From Phycisphaerae bacterium (GTDB lineage: Bacteria; Planctomycetota; Phycisphaerae; UBA1845; Fen-1342): a stretch of 64,000 bases of DNA. Made by a program: the position numbers and the translations under genes. Shown piece after piece: positions 35,895 to 44,257 of this stretch. Each line of letters opens with the position of its first letter. Positions within the stretch are counted from its first letter, which is position 1. The DNA is taken from the NCBI GenBank assembly GCA_030428945.1, contig JAUIEC010000003.1, forward strand, positions 186,001 through 250,000, written 5' to 3'. Below the pieces are notes generated by a model that saw only the letters and a program-made list of their open reading frames with translations, did no database searches and was not told the origin of the DNA.

Positions 35895-38315
35895 TTACTC
35901 ACTGGTCAGCAGCGTCAATTGCCGCTGCCATCGTAGACGTTCTTCCGGGCGATTCCAAAGTGAATACAACTTGATCAGCCGCTGCGCGGTTTCGACCACC
36001 CGGGCCCGCGGCGCGCGGGAATCGGCTTGCAGTTGCGCGAACGCGGCCAGCAGCAGCGACTCAGCGTCCGAGAATCGTGCCCGTCGCAGCAGGCATTCGC
36101 CCAGAACGCTCTGGGCGGTGGCGATCAGCCAGTGGTCGGCCGGCAGTCCGCCGCGGCGGATGGCGATTCCCTCGCGGAGCAGTTCCTCGGCCTGTGCGGC
36201 GCGCTCGCGCTGCATGTCGATCTGTCCGGTGACGATCAGCGTGCGGGCAAGTTCGGGGTGGGTCTCCGGCAGGACGGCGCGGTGTGTCGCCAGCGCCAGG
36301 TTCGCCAGTTCCGCCGCTTCGTCCAGGGCGCCGCGCTGCTGCAGCACGAACGCCAGGTTGACCTGCACGCGGGCCAGGTCGGGATGGCGTTCCGGCAGCA
36401 CGGCCGCCCGGATCGCGAGCGCTTCGCGCAGCAGCGCCTCGGCCTCCTCGCCGCGGCCCTGGTCGATCAGCAGGACGGCCAGGCCGCTGGCCACGCGGGC
36501 CAGTTCGGTGTTGTCCCCCGTGCTGTGCGCCTGAAGCGTGGCACGTGCCGCGCGGTACAGGTCTTCGGCTCGATCGATTTCGCCACTTGCGGCGAGCACG
36601 CTGGCGTGGTTGTGCTGATCGAGCGCCACGTGCGGGTCGTCCGGGCCGAAGGTCTCCAGGTCCAGTTGCAGGGCGATCGCGGTCCAGGTTTCGGCCGCCG
36701 GGACCTCGCCCTGTTCGAGCAGTGCGTTGCCGAGTCGACCGGCGATCTCGGCCAGGTCCGTCGTCGGGAAGTTCGTCAGCCCGCTGGCGAGGTCGTAGGC
36801 CTGCTGCAGGTAGCGGGCGGCCGGGCGGTAGCGACCGAGCGCGAAGTATCCGCCGCCGATGGTGGTCAGCAGTTCGGCCCGCAGGGCGGGGTCGACGATT
36901 CGTCCGTCGTTGACATCGCGGGCGGCCTGGTCCAGCACGCGGGCCAGTGACGCGTCGCGCCCGGTGCGTTGCCCGGGGTCGAGTTCGAGGAACATGTTCT
37001 TCAGGAAACTGCCGACGGCGGTGGCCCGCGCGGCCGCGCGCTGTTCGCGGGCGGCGCTCTGTTCGGCGGCGGTCCGCATGGTTTCGGAGCGCTGGTAGAG
37101 CTTGAGGGTCGTCAGGCTGGCGATGGCGAGCAGCAGTCCGAACGCGCCGGCGACGGCGACCTGGCGGCGATGCCGGGCGATCTGCCGCCGCAGCAGGTAG
37201 AGGGCCGAGTCACGGCGGGCGGCGATCGGTTCGCCGGTCAGGTAGCGGCGCAGTTCGACGGCCAGTTCGCCGGCCGACTGGTAGCGGCGGGCCGGGTCCT
37301 TGTGCAGGCAGGCGAGCGTGATCGTCGCCAGATCCTCGTCGATGGCGGCGTTCAGGTCTCGCGGCGGTGTCGGTTCGGTCTCGGCGATGTTGCGCAGCGC
37401 GCTTTGCAGTCCGCTGGTAACGTCGTAGGGGAACTGCCCGGTGAGCGCCTGGAACAGCAGGACGCCGAGGGCGTACACGTCGCTGCGGATGTCGACATCG
37501 CTGGCGGGTCCGCGGGCCTGCTCGGGGCTGGCCCAGGGGATCGAGCCGACGAACTGGCCGGTCTGGGTCATCCGGGTCGACTGGTCGAGGTCCCGGGCGA
37601 GTCCGAAGTCCAGCACGTGCGGGACGCCCTCGTCGTCGACGAGGATGTTGCCCGGCTTCAGGTCGCGATGCAGGATCCCGCGCAGGTGCGCCGCGTTCAC
37701 CGCTTCGGAGATCGTGGCCAGCAGTGCGACCCGATCACGCAATGTCAGTTTCGCCCGAACCAGGTGTCCGTCGAGGGGGCGCCCCTGAATGTAGTCCATC
37801 ACGAAGTAGAACTGCCCGTCGCTGGTGCCCGAGTCGTGAATCGTCACGATGTTCGGGTGCCGCAGGCTGCCGAGCAGGTACACCTCGCGCTGCAGGCGGG
37901 CCTGCCCGGAGGCGGCCGCGACGGCATGCGGGGCTGTGCGAACCGTCTTCAGGGCCACGGTTCGTCGGGTCGCGTGCTGGAGGGCCTCGTAGACGACACC
38001 CTGTCCGCCGGCGTGGATCACGCGCCGCAGGGTGTAGCCGGGCGGGTTGAAGTCGGGGGTCGGGCCGAGGTCGTCGATCAGGCTGGCGCCGTCGAGCGTC
38101 GGATCGGCCTGGGCCGCGGCCCGGGCGCGTTCGACCTGTCGCAGGAAGTTCAGGCGCTGGCCAAGTTCCGGCTGCAGGTCGGGGTGTGCCGCGAGCAGGC
38201 TGTCATCGGGGATCGTCTCTCCGCGGAGCCTGCGCCGCCCGACGTCGGTGATCAGGGCGGTGACGCGGGCCTGTCGCGCGGCGTCGCCGCTGCTGCTGTC
38301 GCCTGGCAGGTTCAT
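35895..38315 (-). CDS. Membrane Ser/Thr protein kinase with TPR tail
   Basis: This encodes 806 residues. The N-terminal 90 residues are a helical segment (LRGETIPDDSLLAAHPDLQP). The kinase domain (about 94-350) has the variant glycine loop HAGGQGVVY, Lys123, HRD 216-218 and DFG 236-238. One transmembrane helix lies near 384-404 (VAVAGAFGLLLAIASLT). The C-terminal half holds many TPR-like repeats, for example RPAARYLQQAYDLASGLTNF and RGEEAEALLREALAIRAAVL. It lies 24 nt after the ECF sigma gene. It is closest in this window to the kinase at 50200-52632: same N-terminal segment, same glycine loop, same tail. Active site intact. Confidence 0.9.
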   Translation of the reverse strand: MNLPGDSSSGDAARQARVTALITDVGRRRLRGETIPDDSLLAAHPDLQPELGQRLNFLRQVERARAAAQADPTLDGASLIDDLGPTPDFNPPGYTLRRVIHAGGQGVVYEALQHATRRTVALKTVRTAPHAVAAASGQARLQREVYLLGSLRHPNIVTIHDSGTSDGQFYFVMDYIQGRPLDGHLVRAKLTLRDRVALLATISEAVNAAHLRGILHRDLKPGNILVDDEGVPHVLDFGLARDLDQSTRMTQTGQFVGSIPWASPEQARGPASDVDIRSDVYALGVLLFQALTGQFPYDVTSGLQSALRNIAETEPTPPRDLNAAIDEDLATITLACLHKDPARRYQSAGELAVELRRYLTGEPIAARRDSALYLLRRQIARHRRQVAVAGAFGLLLAIASLTTLKLYQRSETMRTAAEQSAAREQRAAARATAVGSFLKNMFLELDPGQRTGRDASLARVLDQAARDVNDGRIVDPALRAELLTTIGGGYFALGRYRPAARYLQQAYDLASGLTNFPTTDLAEIAGRLGNALLEQGEVPAAETWTAIALQLDLETFGPDDPHVALDQHNHASVLAASGEIDRAEDLYRAARATLQAHSTGDNTELARVASGLAVLLIDQGRGEEAEALLREALAIRAAVLPERHPDLARVQVNLAFVLQQRGALDEAAELANLALATHRAVLPETHPELARTLIVTGQIDMQRERAAQAEELLREGIAIRRGGLPADHWLIATAQSVLGECLLRRARFSDAESLLLAAFAQLQADSRAPRARVVETAQRLIKLYSLWNRPEERLRWQRQLTLLTSE

Positions 38316-38339
38316 AACGGGACGCCCTCGTGGCCCGGT

Positions 38340-38957
38340 TCAGGTCAGGTAATCCGAGCGGGAGCCGAGGGCTTCCCGCAGGTGCCGCCGGGCTTTGTAG
38401 CACAGGTTGTGCACGGCGCGCTCCGTCCGGTTCATCTTTTTGGCGGCCTCGGCCACGCTGAGTCCGTCGAGGTACACGAGCGTGACGGCCTGGCGCTGGT
38501 CGGGGAGGAGCACGGCGATGGCATCGGCGACGGCCGGCGCGATTTCGTCGCGGGCGGCGGCCTGGCTGGGTGTGTCTTCGCAGACCGCGATCACGTTCAG
38601 CAGGACGGTGATGGATTCGCTCAGGCCGGGTTGGCGGACCTGGACGCGCCGGCCGCCGCGTTTGGCTGCCCGGCGGTTGCGGATCGCGTTCCGCAGGCGG
38701 TTGGCGGCGATCGTCTGGACCCAGCGCAGCAGGGCGGCGTCCCCGTCGGGCCGGAAGTCACCGATTCGGCGGAAGACTTCGACGTGGGTTTCCTGGACGA
38801 GGTCTTCGGCGGCGATGGTTGCCTGCAGGTCGGCCGGGATGCGGCGGGCGAGGTATCCGCGCAGGGTCGCGTAGGTTTCGGTGAGCAGGGCGGTCAGGGC
38901 GGCCTGGTCGCCAGCGGCGGCGGCGGCGATCAGTTGATGCTGCGGACTGGATTCCAT
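38340..38957 (-). CDS. ECF RNA polymerase sigma factor
   Basis: This encodes 205 residues. Region 2 contains IAAEDLVQETHVEVFRRIGD and LLRWVQTIAANRLRNAIRNR. A basic linker leads to region 4, with YLDGLSVAEAAKKMNRTERA and VHNLCYKARRHLREAL. It is followed by the kinase gene 24 nt downstream on the same strand, then by the dockerin protein gene. Regulation through the kinase is inferred. Confidence 0.9.
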   Translation of the reverse strand: MESSPQHQLIAAAAAGDQAALTALLTETYATLRGYLARRIPADLQATIAAEDLVQETHVEVFRRIGDFRPDGDAALLRWVQTIAANRLRNAIRNRRAAKRGGRRVQVRQPGLSESITVLLNVIAVCEDTPSQAAARDEIAPAVADAIAVLLPDQRQAVTLVYLDGLSVAEAAKKMNRTERAVHNLCYKARRHLREALGSRSDYLT

Positions 38958-39115
38958 CGGGGCGGCACTCCGGATTCGGCGATTCTAGCGGGTGCGCCGC
39001 GATTTCCCGAATTTCCGGAGCGCGCCGTGGGCGGTTGCTGCTGAATCCCGGACAGGGACGGACGGCCCGCCGCGGTTGGCGGGTGGCGGTTCCCGGCGAT
39101 CAGGAGACGGCAGTG

Positions 39116-40699
39116 ATGCGAATTCGACTTGGGAGTGTGCTGGCGGTGGTCATCGCGAGCGGTACGGCTGCGCCGGTCTGGGCGCAGTGTGCGCTGCAGG
39201 ACTTCGAGAGTTACGCGGATGGGACCCTGGTGGGGGCGACCATTCCGGGGCTGACATTCGAGTCCTACGACGTCACCGGGACCTGCAGTTCGTTTCCCGA
39301 GATCATGGAGATCGGCGGCAACAACGTGGTCGGGACCGGGTTCGATTCGGATCCGCTCTGCTTCAGCAATCCCCAGGATCTGTATGTCAGCTTCGATGCG
39401 GGACAGGAGAGTGTCACCCTGTCGGTCGGGGCGGCCACTTCGGGTTCGGTTGGTCTGACGGTCCGGGCGTACTCGACCGCGTTCGGGTTTGCGGGCGAGC
39501 AGGACAGCGTTTCGCTGACGCTGACGAGCGGGACGGCGCTGCAGTCGGTCACGCTGGTCCGCAACACGGCCGACATCGTGCGTGTCCGGGTGACGGCGGG
39601 CGTGTCGGCCAGCGAGATCGTCGATGACATCTCGTTCGTGGACGGGACGGCGCCGACGGCGGTGATTTCCGCGCCGGGGCTGATGAGTTGCGCCTGTGAC
39701 CTGGTCAGTGTGGCCGGGCTGGCGTGCGATCCGGAGGGGACCTACAGCAGCGACCAGCTCGAGTACGTGCGGATTGATCCGCCCGATGACAACACCTGGA
39801 AGCTGATTGGAAGTGCGGCCGCGCCGCTGTGTTCGACCGGCACGCTGTACAACTGGGACACGACCGGTCCGGCGATCACGGAGGGGCTGTACCGCCTGCG
39901 GCTGCGGGTGTTCAACGACTGCGGCGGCCAGTCGGACGACTACGGGACGGTCTACGTCGACAAGGACTTTGACACGATCAGCGTTCGCACGCCGGTGGCC
40001 GGGGGTGTTTACGGCGGGACGGTCTGCTTCGATGGATCGATCGGTGACGCCCGCTGTTTCCAGGACTACCAGGTCGAGGCTTCGCCGGCCGGGGTGGGCA
40101 GCTACGGTCCGGTTGATCCGGCCAGTCCGGTCTATACGACGTCGGTGAGCAGTGATCCGTTCGCTTACTGGGACACGGTGGCGGCCGGGGTTCCGGACGG
40201 CGACTACGACGTGCGGATTACGGGCAACACGCACTGTCGGACGCGGGTTGAGCCGCCGATGCGGATCACGATCGACAACAAGCCGGCGGTGGCGGTGATC
40301 GACAGTCCGGTGATGTGTTCGCAGGAGGACGGGTTGATCGAGTTTTACGGCACGGCGTCGGACGCGCACTTCACGAGCTATCGGCTGGAGTTGTTCGGCG
40401 GGCCGTATCGGCAGTGGACGACGTTCTGGACGAGCGGGACGGCGGTGGAGGGTGGTTTCCTTGGAGCGCTGGATCCGCAGGAGTTCAACCTGTCGCCGTG
40501 CTGTTACGCGGTTCGGCTGCGTGTTTCGACCAGCGTGCAGATGGGGTGCAACCTGGGTACGCAGGTTTCGGCGGATCACGTGACGGTGCGGGTGGGCAGC
40601 GGCGGAGGTGCGTGTGCCGAGGACATTGACGGCGACGGTGCGGTCGGGCTGAGTGACCTGGCGATGGTGCTGGCGGCGTTCGGGATCAGTTGTCCGTAG
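39116..40699 (+). CDS. Secreted Ig-like-repeat protein with dockerin-like C-terminus
   Basis: This encodes 527 residues; ATG 39116, with GGAGA 7 nt upstream. The signal peptide ends in APVWAQ near residue 23. Residues about 25-180 form a beta-sandwich (LQDFESYADGTLVGATIPG, later VRVTAGVSASEIVDDISFVD) like carbohydrate-binding or laminin-type domains. Three Ig-like repeats follow, with VYVDKDFDTISVRTPVAGGV and MRITIDNKPAVAVIDSP at their boundaries. Cysteines are frequent and probably disulfide-bonded. The last 28 residues are a dockerin-like loop, DIDGDGAVGLSDLAMVLAAF, ending with Cys-Pro. Probably an exported adhesive or structural protein. Confidence 0.82.
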   Translation: MRIRLGSVLAVVIASGTAAPVWAQCALQDFESYADGTLVGATIPGLTFESYDVTGTCSSFPEIMEIGGNNVVGTGFDSDPLCFSNPQDLYVSFDAGQESVTLSVGAATSGSVGLTVRAYSTAFGFAGEQDSVSLTLTSGTALQSVTLVRNTADIVRVRVTAGVSASEIVDDISFVDGTAPTAVISAPGLMSCACDLVSVAGLACDPEGTYSSDQLEYVRIDPPDDNTWKLIGSAAAPLCSTGTLYNWDTTGPAITEGLYRLRLRVFNDCGGQSDDYGTVYVDKDFDTISVRTPVAGGVYGGTVCFDGSIGDARCFQDYQVEASPAGVGSYGPVDPASPVYTTSVSSDPFAYWDTVAAGVPDGDYDVRITGNTHCRTRVEPPMRITIDNKPAVAVIDSPVMCSQEDGLIEFYGTASDAHFTSYRLELFGGPYRQWTTFWTSGTAVEGGFLGALDPQEFNLSPCCYAVRLRVSTSVQMGCNLGTQVSADHVTVRVGSGGGACAEDIDGDGAVGLSDLAMVLAAFGISCP

Positions 40700-40860
40700 T
40701 GTCCGAACGGAGGGCGGGGCACGGGGCGAAGGGCTCGCCGGTTCGGGGCCGGCGGGTCCTTCTTGTCACTTTCGGGGGGTGCCTGGGAGCGGTTTTGTGG
40801 ATTATCGGGCGCAGGAACGAAACTGTTTCCGAGAAAAACTCAAAAAGGGCTCCAATGGGC

Positions 40861-40890
40861 TTGGAGGGCGGGTGGCGGATTTGCTATTCT
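40861..40890 (+). promoter_or_regulatory. Candidate sigma-70 promoter for the PEP-CTERM gene
   Basis: TTGGAG (40861) and TATTCT (40885) are separated by 18 nt and lie 49 nt upstream of the start codon. A sigma-54-like GG-N10-GC reading overlaps it but fits the -24 box poorly. Confidence 0.35.
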
Positions 40891-40938
40891 CGGCGTTGGG
40901 TAAATAACTCGTTAAGTTTCCTGGAGGAGGAATTACCA

Positions 40939-41604
40939 ATGCGACGTTTCTGTGCACTGCTGTGCGTCGGGATGGCGACCTGTTCGATGGCCGCTGCCAC
41001 GACGGTCACCGTTGGCGACTCGACCTCGCCGTGGCTCGGTTTCATGAACGTATCGAACCTGCCGGCGCCGCAGGGCGACGGTGCCTTCCAGTTCGGCTCG
41101 GGCTGGGGCGTTCCGGACCTGGTCACGACCTTCGATGATGGCGCCAACACGCTGACGCTGTCGCCGAACACGGTCAACGATCCTGATCCGTACTGGTACA
41201 TCGGTGGCGGTGGCCCCGGCCAGCCCGGCAACAAGATCATGGAAGCCAACCTGTACATCGAAGAAACCGATGTCCTGAACGGCCAGACCGTTACGTTCGA
41301 AGGCAACATCCTTTCGGACACCATGCCGATTCACGAGACGGTCATCTTCATCAAGGACTTCGCGCCGGACTACTCGTCCTTCAACGTGACCGAGATCGTC
41401 GCGACCCCGGGTCCGTTCAGCATTTCGCTGGCGACCGATCCCGGCCTGGGCCGGCACGTGCAGTACGGCTTCGCGACCACCGGTGTCAACGTCTGGGAGA
41501 CCGACGTTGCTCCGTTCGGTACGGTCGTAATCGGCACCGTGCCGGAGCCGACCAGCCTGGCCCTGCTGGGTCTGGCCGGCCTCGTCTGCCTGCGTCGCCG
41601 CTAG
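40939..41604 (+). CDS. PEP-CTERM exported protein
   Basis: This encodes 221 residues. The ATG at 40939 follows a strong GGAGGAGG. The signal peptide is MRRFCALLCVGMATCSMAAA. The C-terminus is a classical PEP-CTERM tail: VPEPTSLALLGLAGLVCL followed by RRR, recognised by an exosortase, which removes it and links the protein to the envelope. The body is a beta-rich domain (PYWYIGGGGPGQPGNKIMEA, ETVIFIKDFAPDYSSF) without recognised family. No exosortase gene is in the window. A strong terminator follows directly, so it is transcribed alone. Confidence 0.88.
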   Translation: MRRFCALLCVGMATCSMAAATTVTVGDSTSPWLGFMNVSNLPAPQGDGAFQFGSGWGVPDLVTTFDDGANTLTLSPNTVNDPDPYWYIGGGGPGQPGNKIMEANLYIEETDVLNGQTVTFEGNILSDTMPIHETVIFIKDFAPDYSSFNVTEIVATPGPFSISLATDPGLGRHVQYGFATTGVNVWETDVAPFGTVVIGTVPEPTSLALLGLAGLVCLRRR

Positions 41605-41635
41605 GCAACCTCGCAGTCGGCACACATGACAAACG

Positions 41636-41676
41636 GAGGGCCGTCGGGTGCAAGCTCGGCGGCCCTCTTCTTTTCG
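41636..41676 (+). terminator. Rho-independent terminator after PEP-CTERM gene
   Basis: Stem GAGGGCC (41636-41642) with GGCCCTC (41661-41667), extended by a few more pairs, then TTCTTTTCG. It lies 32 nt after the stop codon. Confidence 0.8.
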
Positions 41677-41753
41677 TGACGACCTCGCCCGCGCCCGTAC
41701 CTATCCTGACTGCGAAGTGTTGCCGGCTGTGCGATTCCGTTATCGTGCGGTCG

Positions 41754-42044
41754 ATGCATGCCGACAGTGATTACCAGAAGTGTCCGGCCTGTCTGGCCAG
41801 CGTTCGAGGCGGCGAGTACTGCAGCAACTGCGGTGGCCGGCTGGAGGCGGGTGCGGCCGGGGCGCGTCCGGTGCGTGTGGTTGGCGAGAGCATCTGGGCG
41901 CTGCTGGGCAAGCTTCTGCTGGGCGGGCTGCTGGTGATCTTCGTGTTGATCGGCATTGACGCGGTCTGCAACGAGCCGCGCGACGTGCCGGAGGAGGCCG
42001 CGTCGGAGGTGGCCGGCTTGGCGGACGAACGAGGAGACGGCTGA
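41754..42044 (+). CDS. Zinc-ribbon membrane protein
   Basis: This encodes 96 residues from ATG 41754. A GTG at 41676 is possible but falls in the preceding terminator. Two Cys pairs, CPACLASVRGGEYCSNC, form a zinc ribbon at about residues 11-27. After a short linker comes one transmembrane helix (LLGKLLLGGLLVIFVLIGI). The C-terminus is acidic. Its stop overlaps the next gene's ATG (TGATG), so the two are translationally coupled. Function unknown. Confidence 0.65.
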   Translation: MHADSDYQKCPACLASVRGGEYCSNCGGRLEAGAAGARPVRVVGESIWALLGKLLLGGLLVIFVLIGIDAVCNEPRDVPEEAASEVAGLADERGDG

Positions 42045-43063
42045 TGTGGGCGCGGGTGCTGTGTGTGGCGATGGTGGTTGCGTCGGTCGGCTGGGTTCGT
42101 GCGGATCTGCCGCGGCCGTCGCGGCCGGAGAAGCTGCAGGGCGAGTTGGGGCGGCTGTCGTATTTCCTGGGGACGTGGGAGATCAACGGGGCCTGGTCCA
42201 GCGGGCAGAAGCTGCATGCCCGGAACGAGTTCCGGATCGGGCTGGGCGGTCGTTTCATGGAGATCACGACTTCGGTGCGTGACGGCGACGGTCCGGTTTA
42301 CGAACGCTACCGGACGATCTACCAGCACACGCCGGATGGTTTCGTGGGGCACGGGTTTGTCTTTGACGGGACGGCCAAGAGTGTTCCGGTGGAGGTTACG
42401 TTCGAGCCGACGCTGAAGATGCGGACCGAGTTGACCGAGAACGGCACGACGGTTCGCAACGATGCGATTCGCATCGACGACGATTCGTACGCCTGGAAGG
42501 TCTGGGTCCGCGGCGCGGACGATGCCGAGTGGGTCTCGGTGATGGACGGCGTCTGGAAGCGGGTGAAGGAAGCGGCGGAGGTGGGTCCGATCGAGGCCGC
42601 GGCGTTCGTGGGCAGCGGGTCGGACGTTCGGCGGTTCACGAAGGTCGCGACGATTGCGGCGCCGGTCGAGCGTGTGTTTGCGGCGTGGTCGACGGCGGCG
42701 GGCTGGCGGGGTGTTTACGATGCGCCGCCGAGTCGGGCGCGGATCGATCTGGCGATCGGTGGCCGGTATGAGTGGCTGTTTGACGGCGAGGTTGGTTCGA
42801 ACGGCTGCCAGGTGTTGAGTTACATTCCGGACCGGATGATCAGTTTCAGTTGGAACGCGCCGCCCGGCCAGCCGGAGAGTCGAGCCCGGCGGACGTGGGT
42901 GGTGGTGGAGTTGGCGCCGGTGGCGGCGGGTACGCGGGTGACGCTGACGCATCTTGGTTTCGGCACGGGTTCGCAGTGGGACGAGACGTATGCGTACTTT
43001 GATGCGGCCTGGGAGCGGGTGCTGGCGGTGATGTCGGAGAAGCTTTCCGCGGGGAGCGAGTGA
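42044..43063 (+). CDS. Exported DUF1579-like plus SRPBCC (AHSA1-like) fusion
   Basis: This encodes 339 residues. Its ATG overlaps the upstream stop. The signal peptide is VLCVAMVVASVGWVRA. The N-terminal half (about 30-175) is a lipocalin-like DUF1579 domain (YFLGTWEINGAWSSGQKLHA, FMEITTSVRDGDG). The C-terminal half (about 195-335) is an AHSA1/START-type SRPBCC domain (VERVFAAWSTAAGWRGVYD, GGRYEWLFDGEVG, VTLTHLGFG). Both are hydrophobic-ligand-binding folds usually found as separate proteins, and AHSA1-like proteins are normally cytoplasmic, so the exported fusion is unusual. It probably binds or carries a small hydrophobic ligand in the envelope. Confidence 0.75.
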   Translation: MWARVLCVAMVVASVGWVRADLPRPSRPEKLQGELGRLSYFLGTWEINGAWSSGQKLHARNEFRIGLGGRFMEITTSVRDGDGPVYERYRTIYQHTPDGFVGHGFVFDGTAKSVPVEVTFEPTLKMRTELTENGTTVRNDAIRIDDDSYAWKVWVRGADDAEWVSVMDGVWKRVKEAAEVGPIEAAAFVGSGSDVRRFTKVATIAAPVERVFAAWSTAAGWRGVYDAPPSRARIDLAIGGRYEWLFDGEVGSNGCQVLSYIPDRMISFSWNAPPGQPESRARRTWVVVELAPVAAGTRVTLTHLGFGTGSQWDETYAYFDAAWERVLAVMSEKLSAGSE

Positions 43064-43079
43064 GCGCCAGCGGTTGGTT

Positions 43080-43108
43080 TTGACGCGATGTGCGGGTGGA
43101 TCTAGCAT
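43080..43108 (+). promoter_or_regulatory. Sigma-70 promoter of selC
   Basis: TTGACG (43080-43085), 17-nt spacer, TAGCAT (43103-43108). The tRNA-Sec gene begins 14 nt after the -10 box, leaving a leader of only a few nucleotides. Confidence 0.7.
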
Positions 43109-43121
43109 CGCGGTTGTTTGG

Positions 43122-43217
43122 GGGAGTGTCTGGTAACCTGGTGGTGCCCGCGGCCTTCAAAGCCGTTGAGAGGTCGTACCCTCGGTCTCTGGTGGGTTCG
43201 ATTCCCATCCACTCCCG
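43122..43217 (+). tRNA. selC: tRNA-Sec (selenocysteine), anticodon UCA
   Basis: This is a 96-nt tRNA. The acceptor stem is GGGAGTG (43122-43128) with CACTCCC (43210-43216), discriminator G43217. The anticodon arm is GCGGC-CTTCAAA-GCCGT, with UCA at 43157-43159. A long extra arm (GAGG/CCTC inside 43168-43191), an enlarged D arm with a TGGT loop and T arm GTGGG-TTCGATT-CCCAT complete it. The long extra arm with a UCA anticodon identifies selenocysteine tRNA. The extended D stem shows mismatches on paper. The eighth acceptor pair is T-C and would need a wobble or stay open. CCA is not encoded. It delivers Sec via SelB to UGA codons such as the one at 34120-34122. Its 3' end is also one end of a decayed integrative element. 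Confidence 0.88.
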
Positions 43218-43219
43218 TT
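43194..43219 (+). repeat. Attachment-type direct repeat, left copy (within selC)
   Basis: The 26-nt sequence formed by the T arm and acceptor 3' end of tRNA-Sec (GGGTTCGATTCCCAT then CCACTCCCGTT) recurs at 45079-45104 with one change. It marks the likely attL at selC. Confidence 0.75.
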
Positions 43220-43297
43220 TAGATTTGGCGGCGCTTGTGAGTAGGTTGGTGAGTGGGATCGTGACGCCCGCTGCTTCTCTGACTCCAAGGGATCGCC

Positions 43298-44257
43298 GTG
43301 AACGGCAGAAACGGCAAGCGAAGGCCAGGACCGTCCCCCGAGTTCGTCCGTGACGACGATGGTCGTGAGGTTTTCGGACTGCGGGAATTCAAGAGCGACC
43401 GCTGCGACGAAAACGGCAACGCGATCTATCGCTACTACTCTCTCGACGACGCCGAGCAAAAGGTCTATCACGGCGACAGCACGGACAAGACGCACGCGAT
43501 CTTCGCATTCCACCAGTGGGACGCGGCCCGCTCGGATGCCGTTGTCATCACGCAGCCTGTCAATGTTGACGACGACCGCTGCGTTCGGCGCGCCCTGCAA
43601 TTCTACGATGACTTCGTGATCGAACTTGACGGAAGCGTCGTCGCCGAGCGTCCCATGCCCCCCGAAGGCATCCGAGGATACCTCGCGGCAGATTCGGCAG
43701 TGGCAGCCCGCGACCTTCGCATGCCTGATCTTGACCGGCTGCGATTGCTGCCGGAACCGACCCGCCTGACACTGAAGCACTGCGGCAGGCTGTATCTCGA
43801 CCGGAAGAAAAACGCCATCACGCCGAAGGAATGGGGCAAGGCAAAAACCTGGTGGGCTGAATTCTGTCGCGCCGTCGCTCCAGTCACGATTGTCCGTGAT
43901 CTCGACTTTGACGCATTCGACCGCTACGCCCAGTGGGCGAAAGATCAAGCAAGGTGCATTTCACCGCGCACGGGCAAGAGTCGCGGCAAGTGCTTCACGC
44001 GCAACAGATTCCACATGATCCGAACGATCCTGAACTTCTCTCACCGATGCCGAAAGATCAGCGCCGAGGACATCGCCAGGCTGAAAGCAGACTGGGCAGA
44101 GCCGCTGACCGCCCCCAAGAAACGGCGCCGCAGAAAAATCGAGGCGTGCAGCGAGGCGCAGAACTTTGGAAAATGCTCGCCCAGGCGATCCAAGCAGGCT
44201 GCCACATCTTGTGTTTCCACCTGTCACCCCTCGTGGCGGTTTCAGTCCGCCGCATAG
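43298..44257 (+). pseudogene. Truncated and frameshifted tyrosine integrase at selC
   Basis: The frame from 43298 encodes an N-terminal region and then an integrase core-binding domain at about residues 160-275: RLYLDRKKNAITPKEWGKAK, ITPKEWGKAKTWWAEFCRA and RNRFHMIRTILNFSHRC. Near 44145 the recognisable protein continues in another frame with AELWKMLAQAIQAGCHILCF, as in the start of an integrase catalytic domain. The catalytic R-H-R-Y residues are then missing. A frameshift and 3' deletion have inactivated it. Position right after tRNA-Sec, same direction, is typical. The integrase at tRNA-Ser (2.4-3.0 kb) is another decayed member but not a close copy. Confidence 0.7.

Noticed and set aside
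40870..40886. A sigma-54 promoter (GG-N10-GC) for the PEP-CTERM gene
   Set aside because: The -12 side (TTTGCTA) fits but the -24 side does not match TGGCAC; a sigma-70 reading overlaps and fits about as well.
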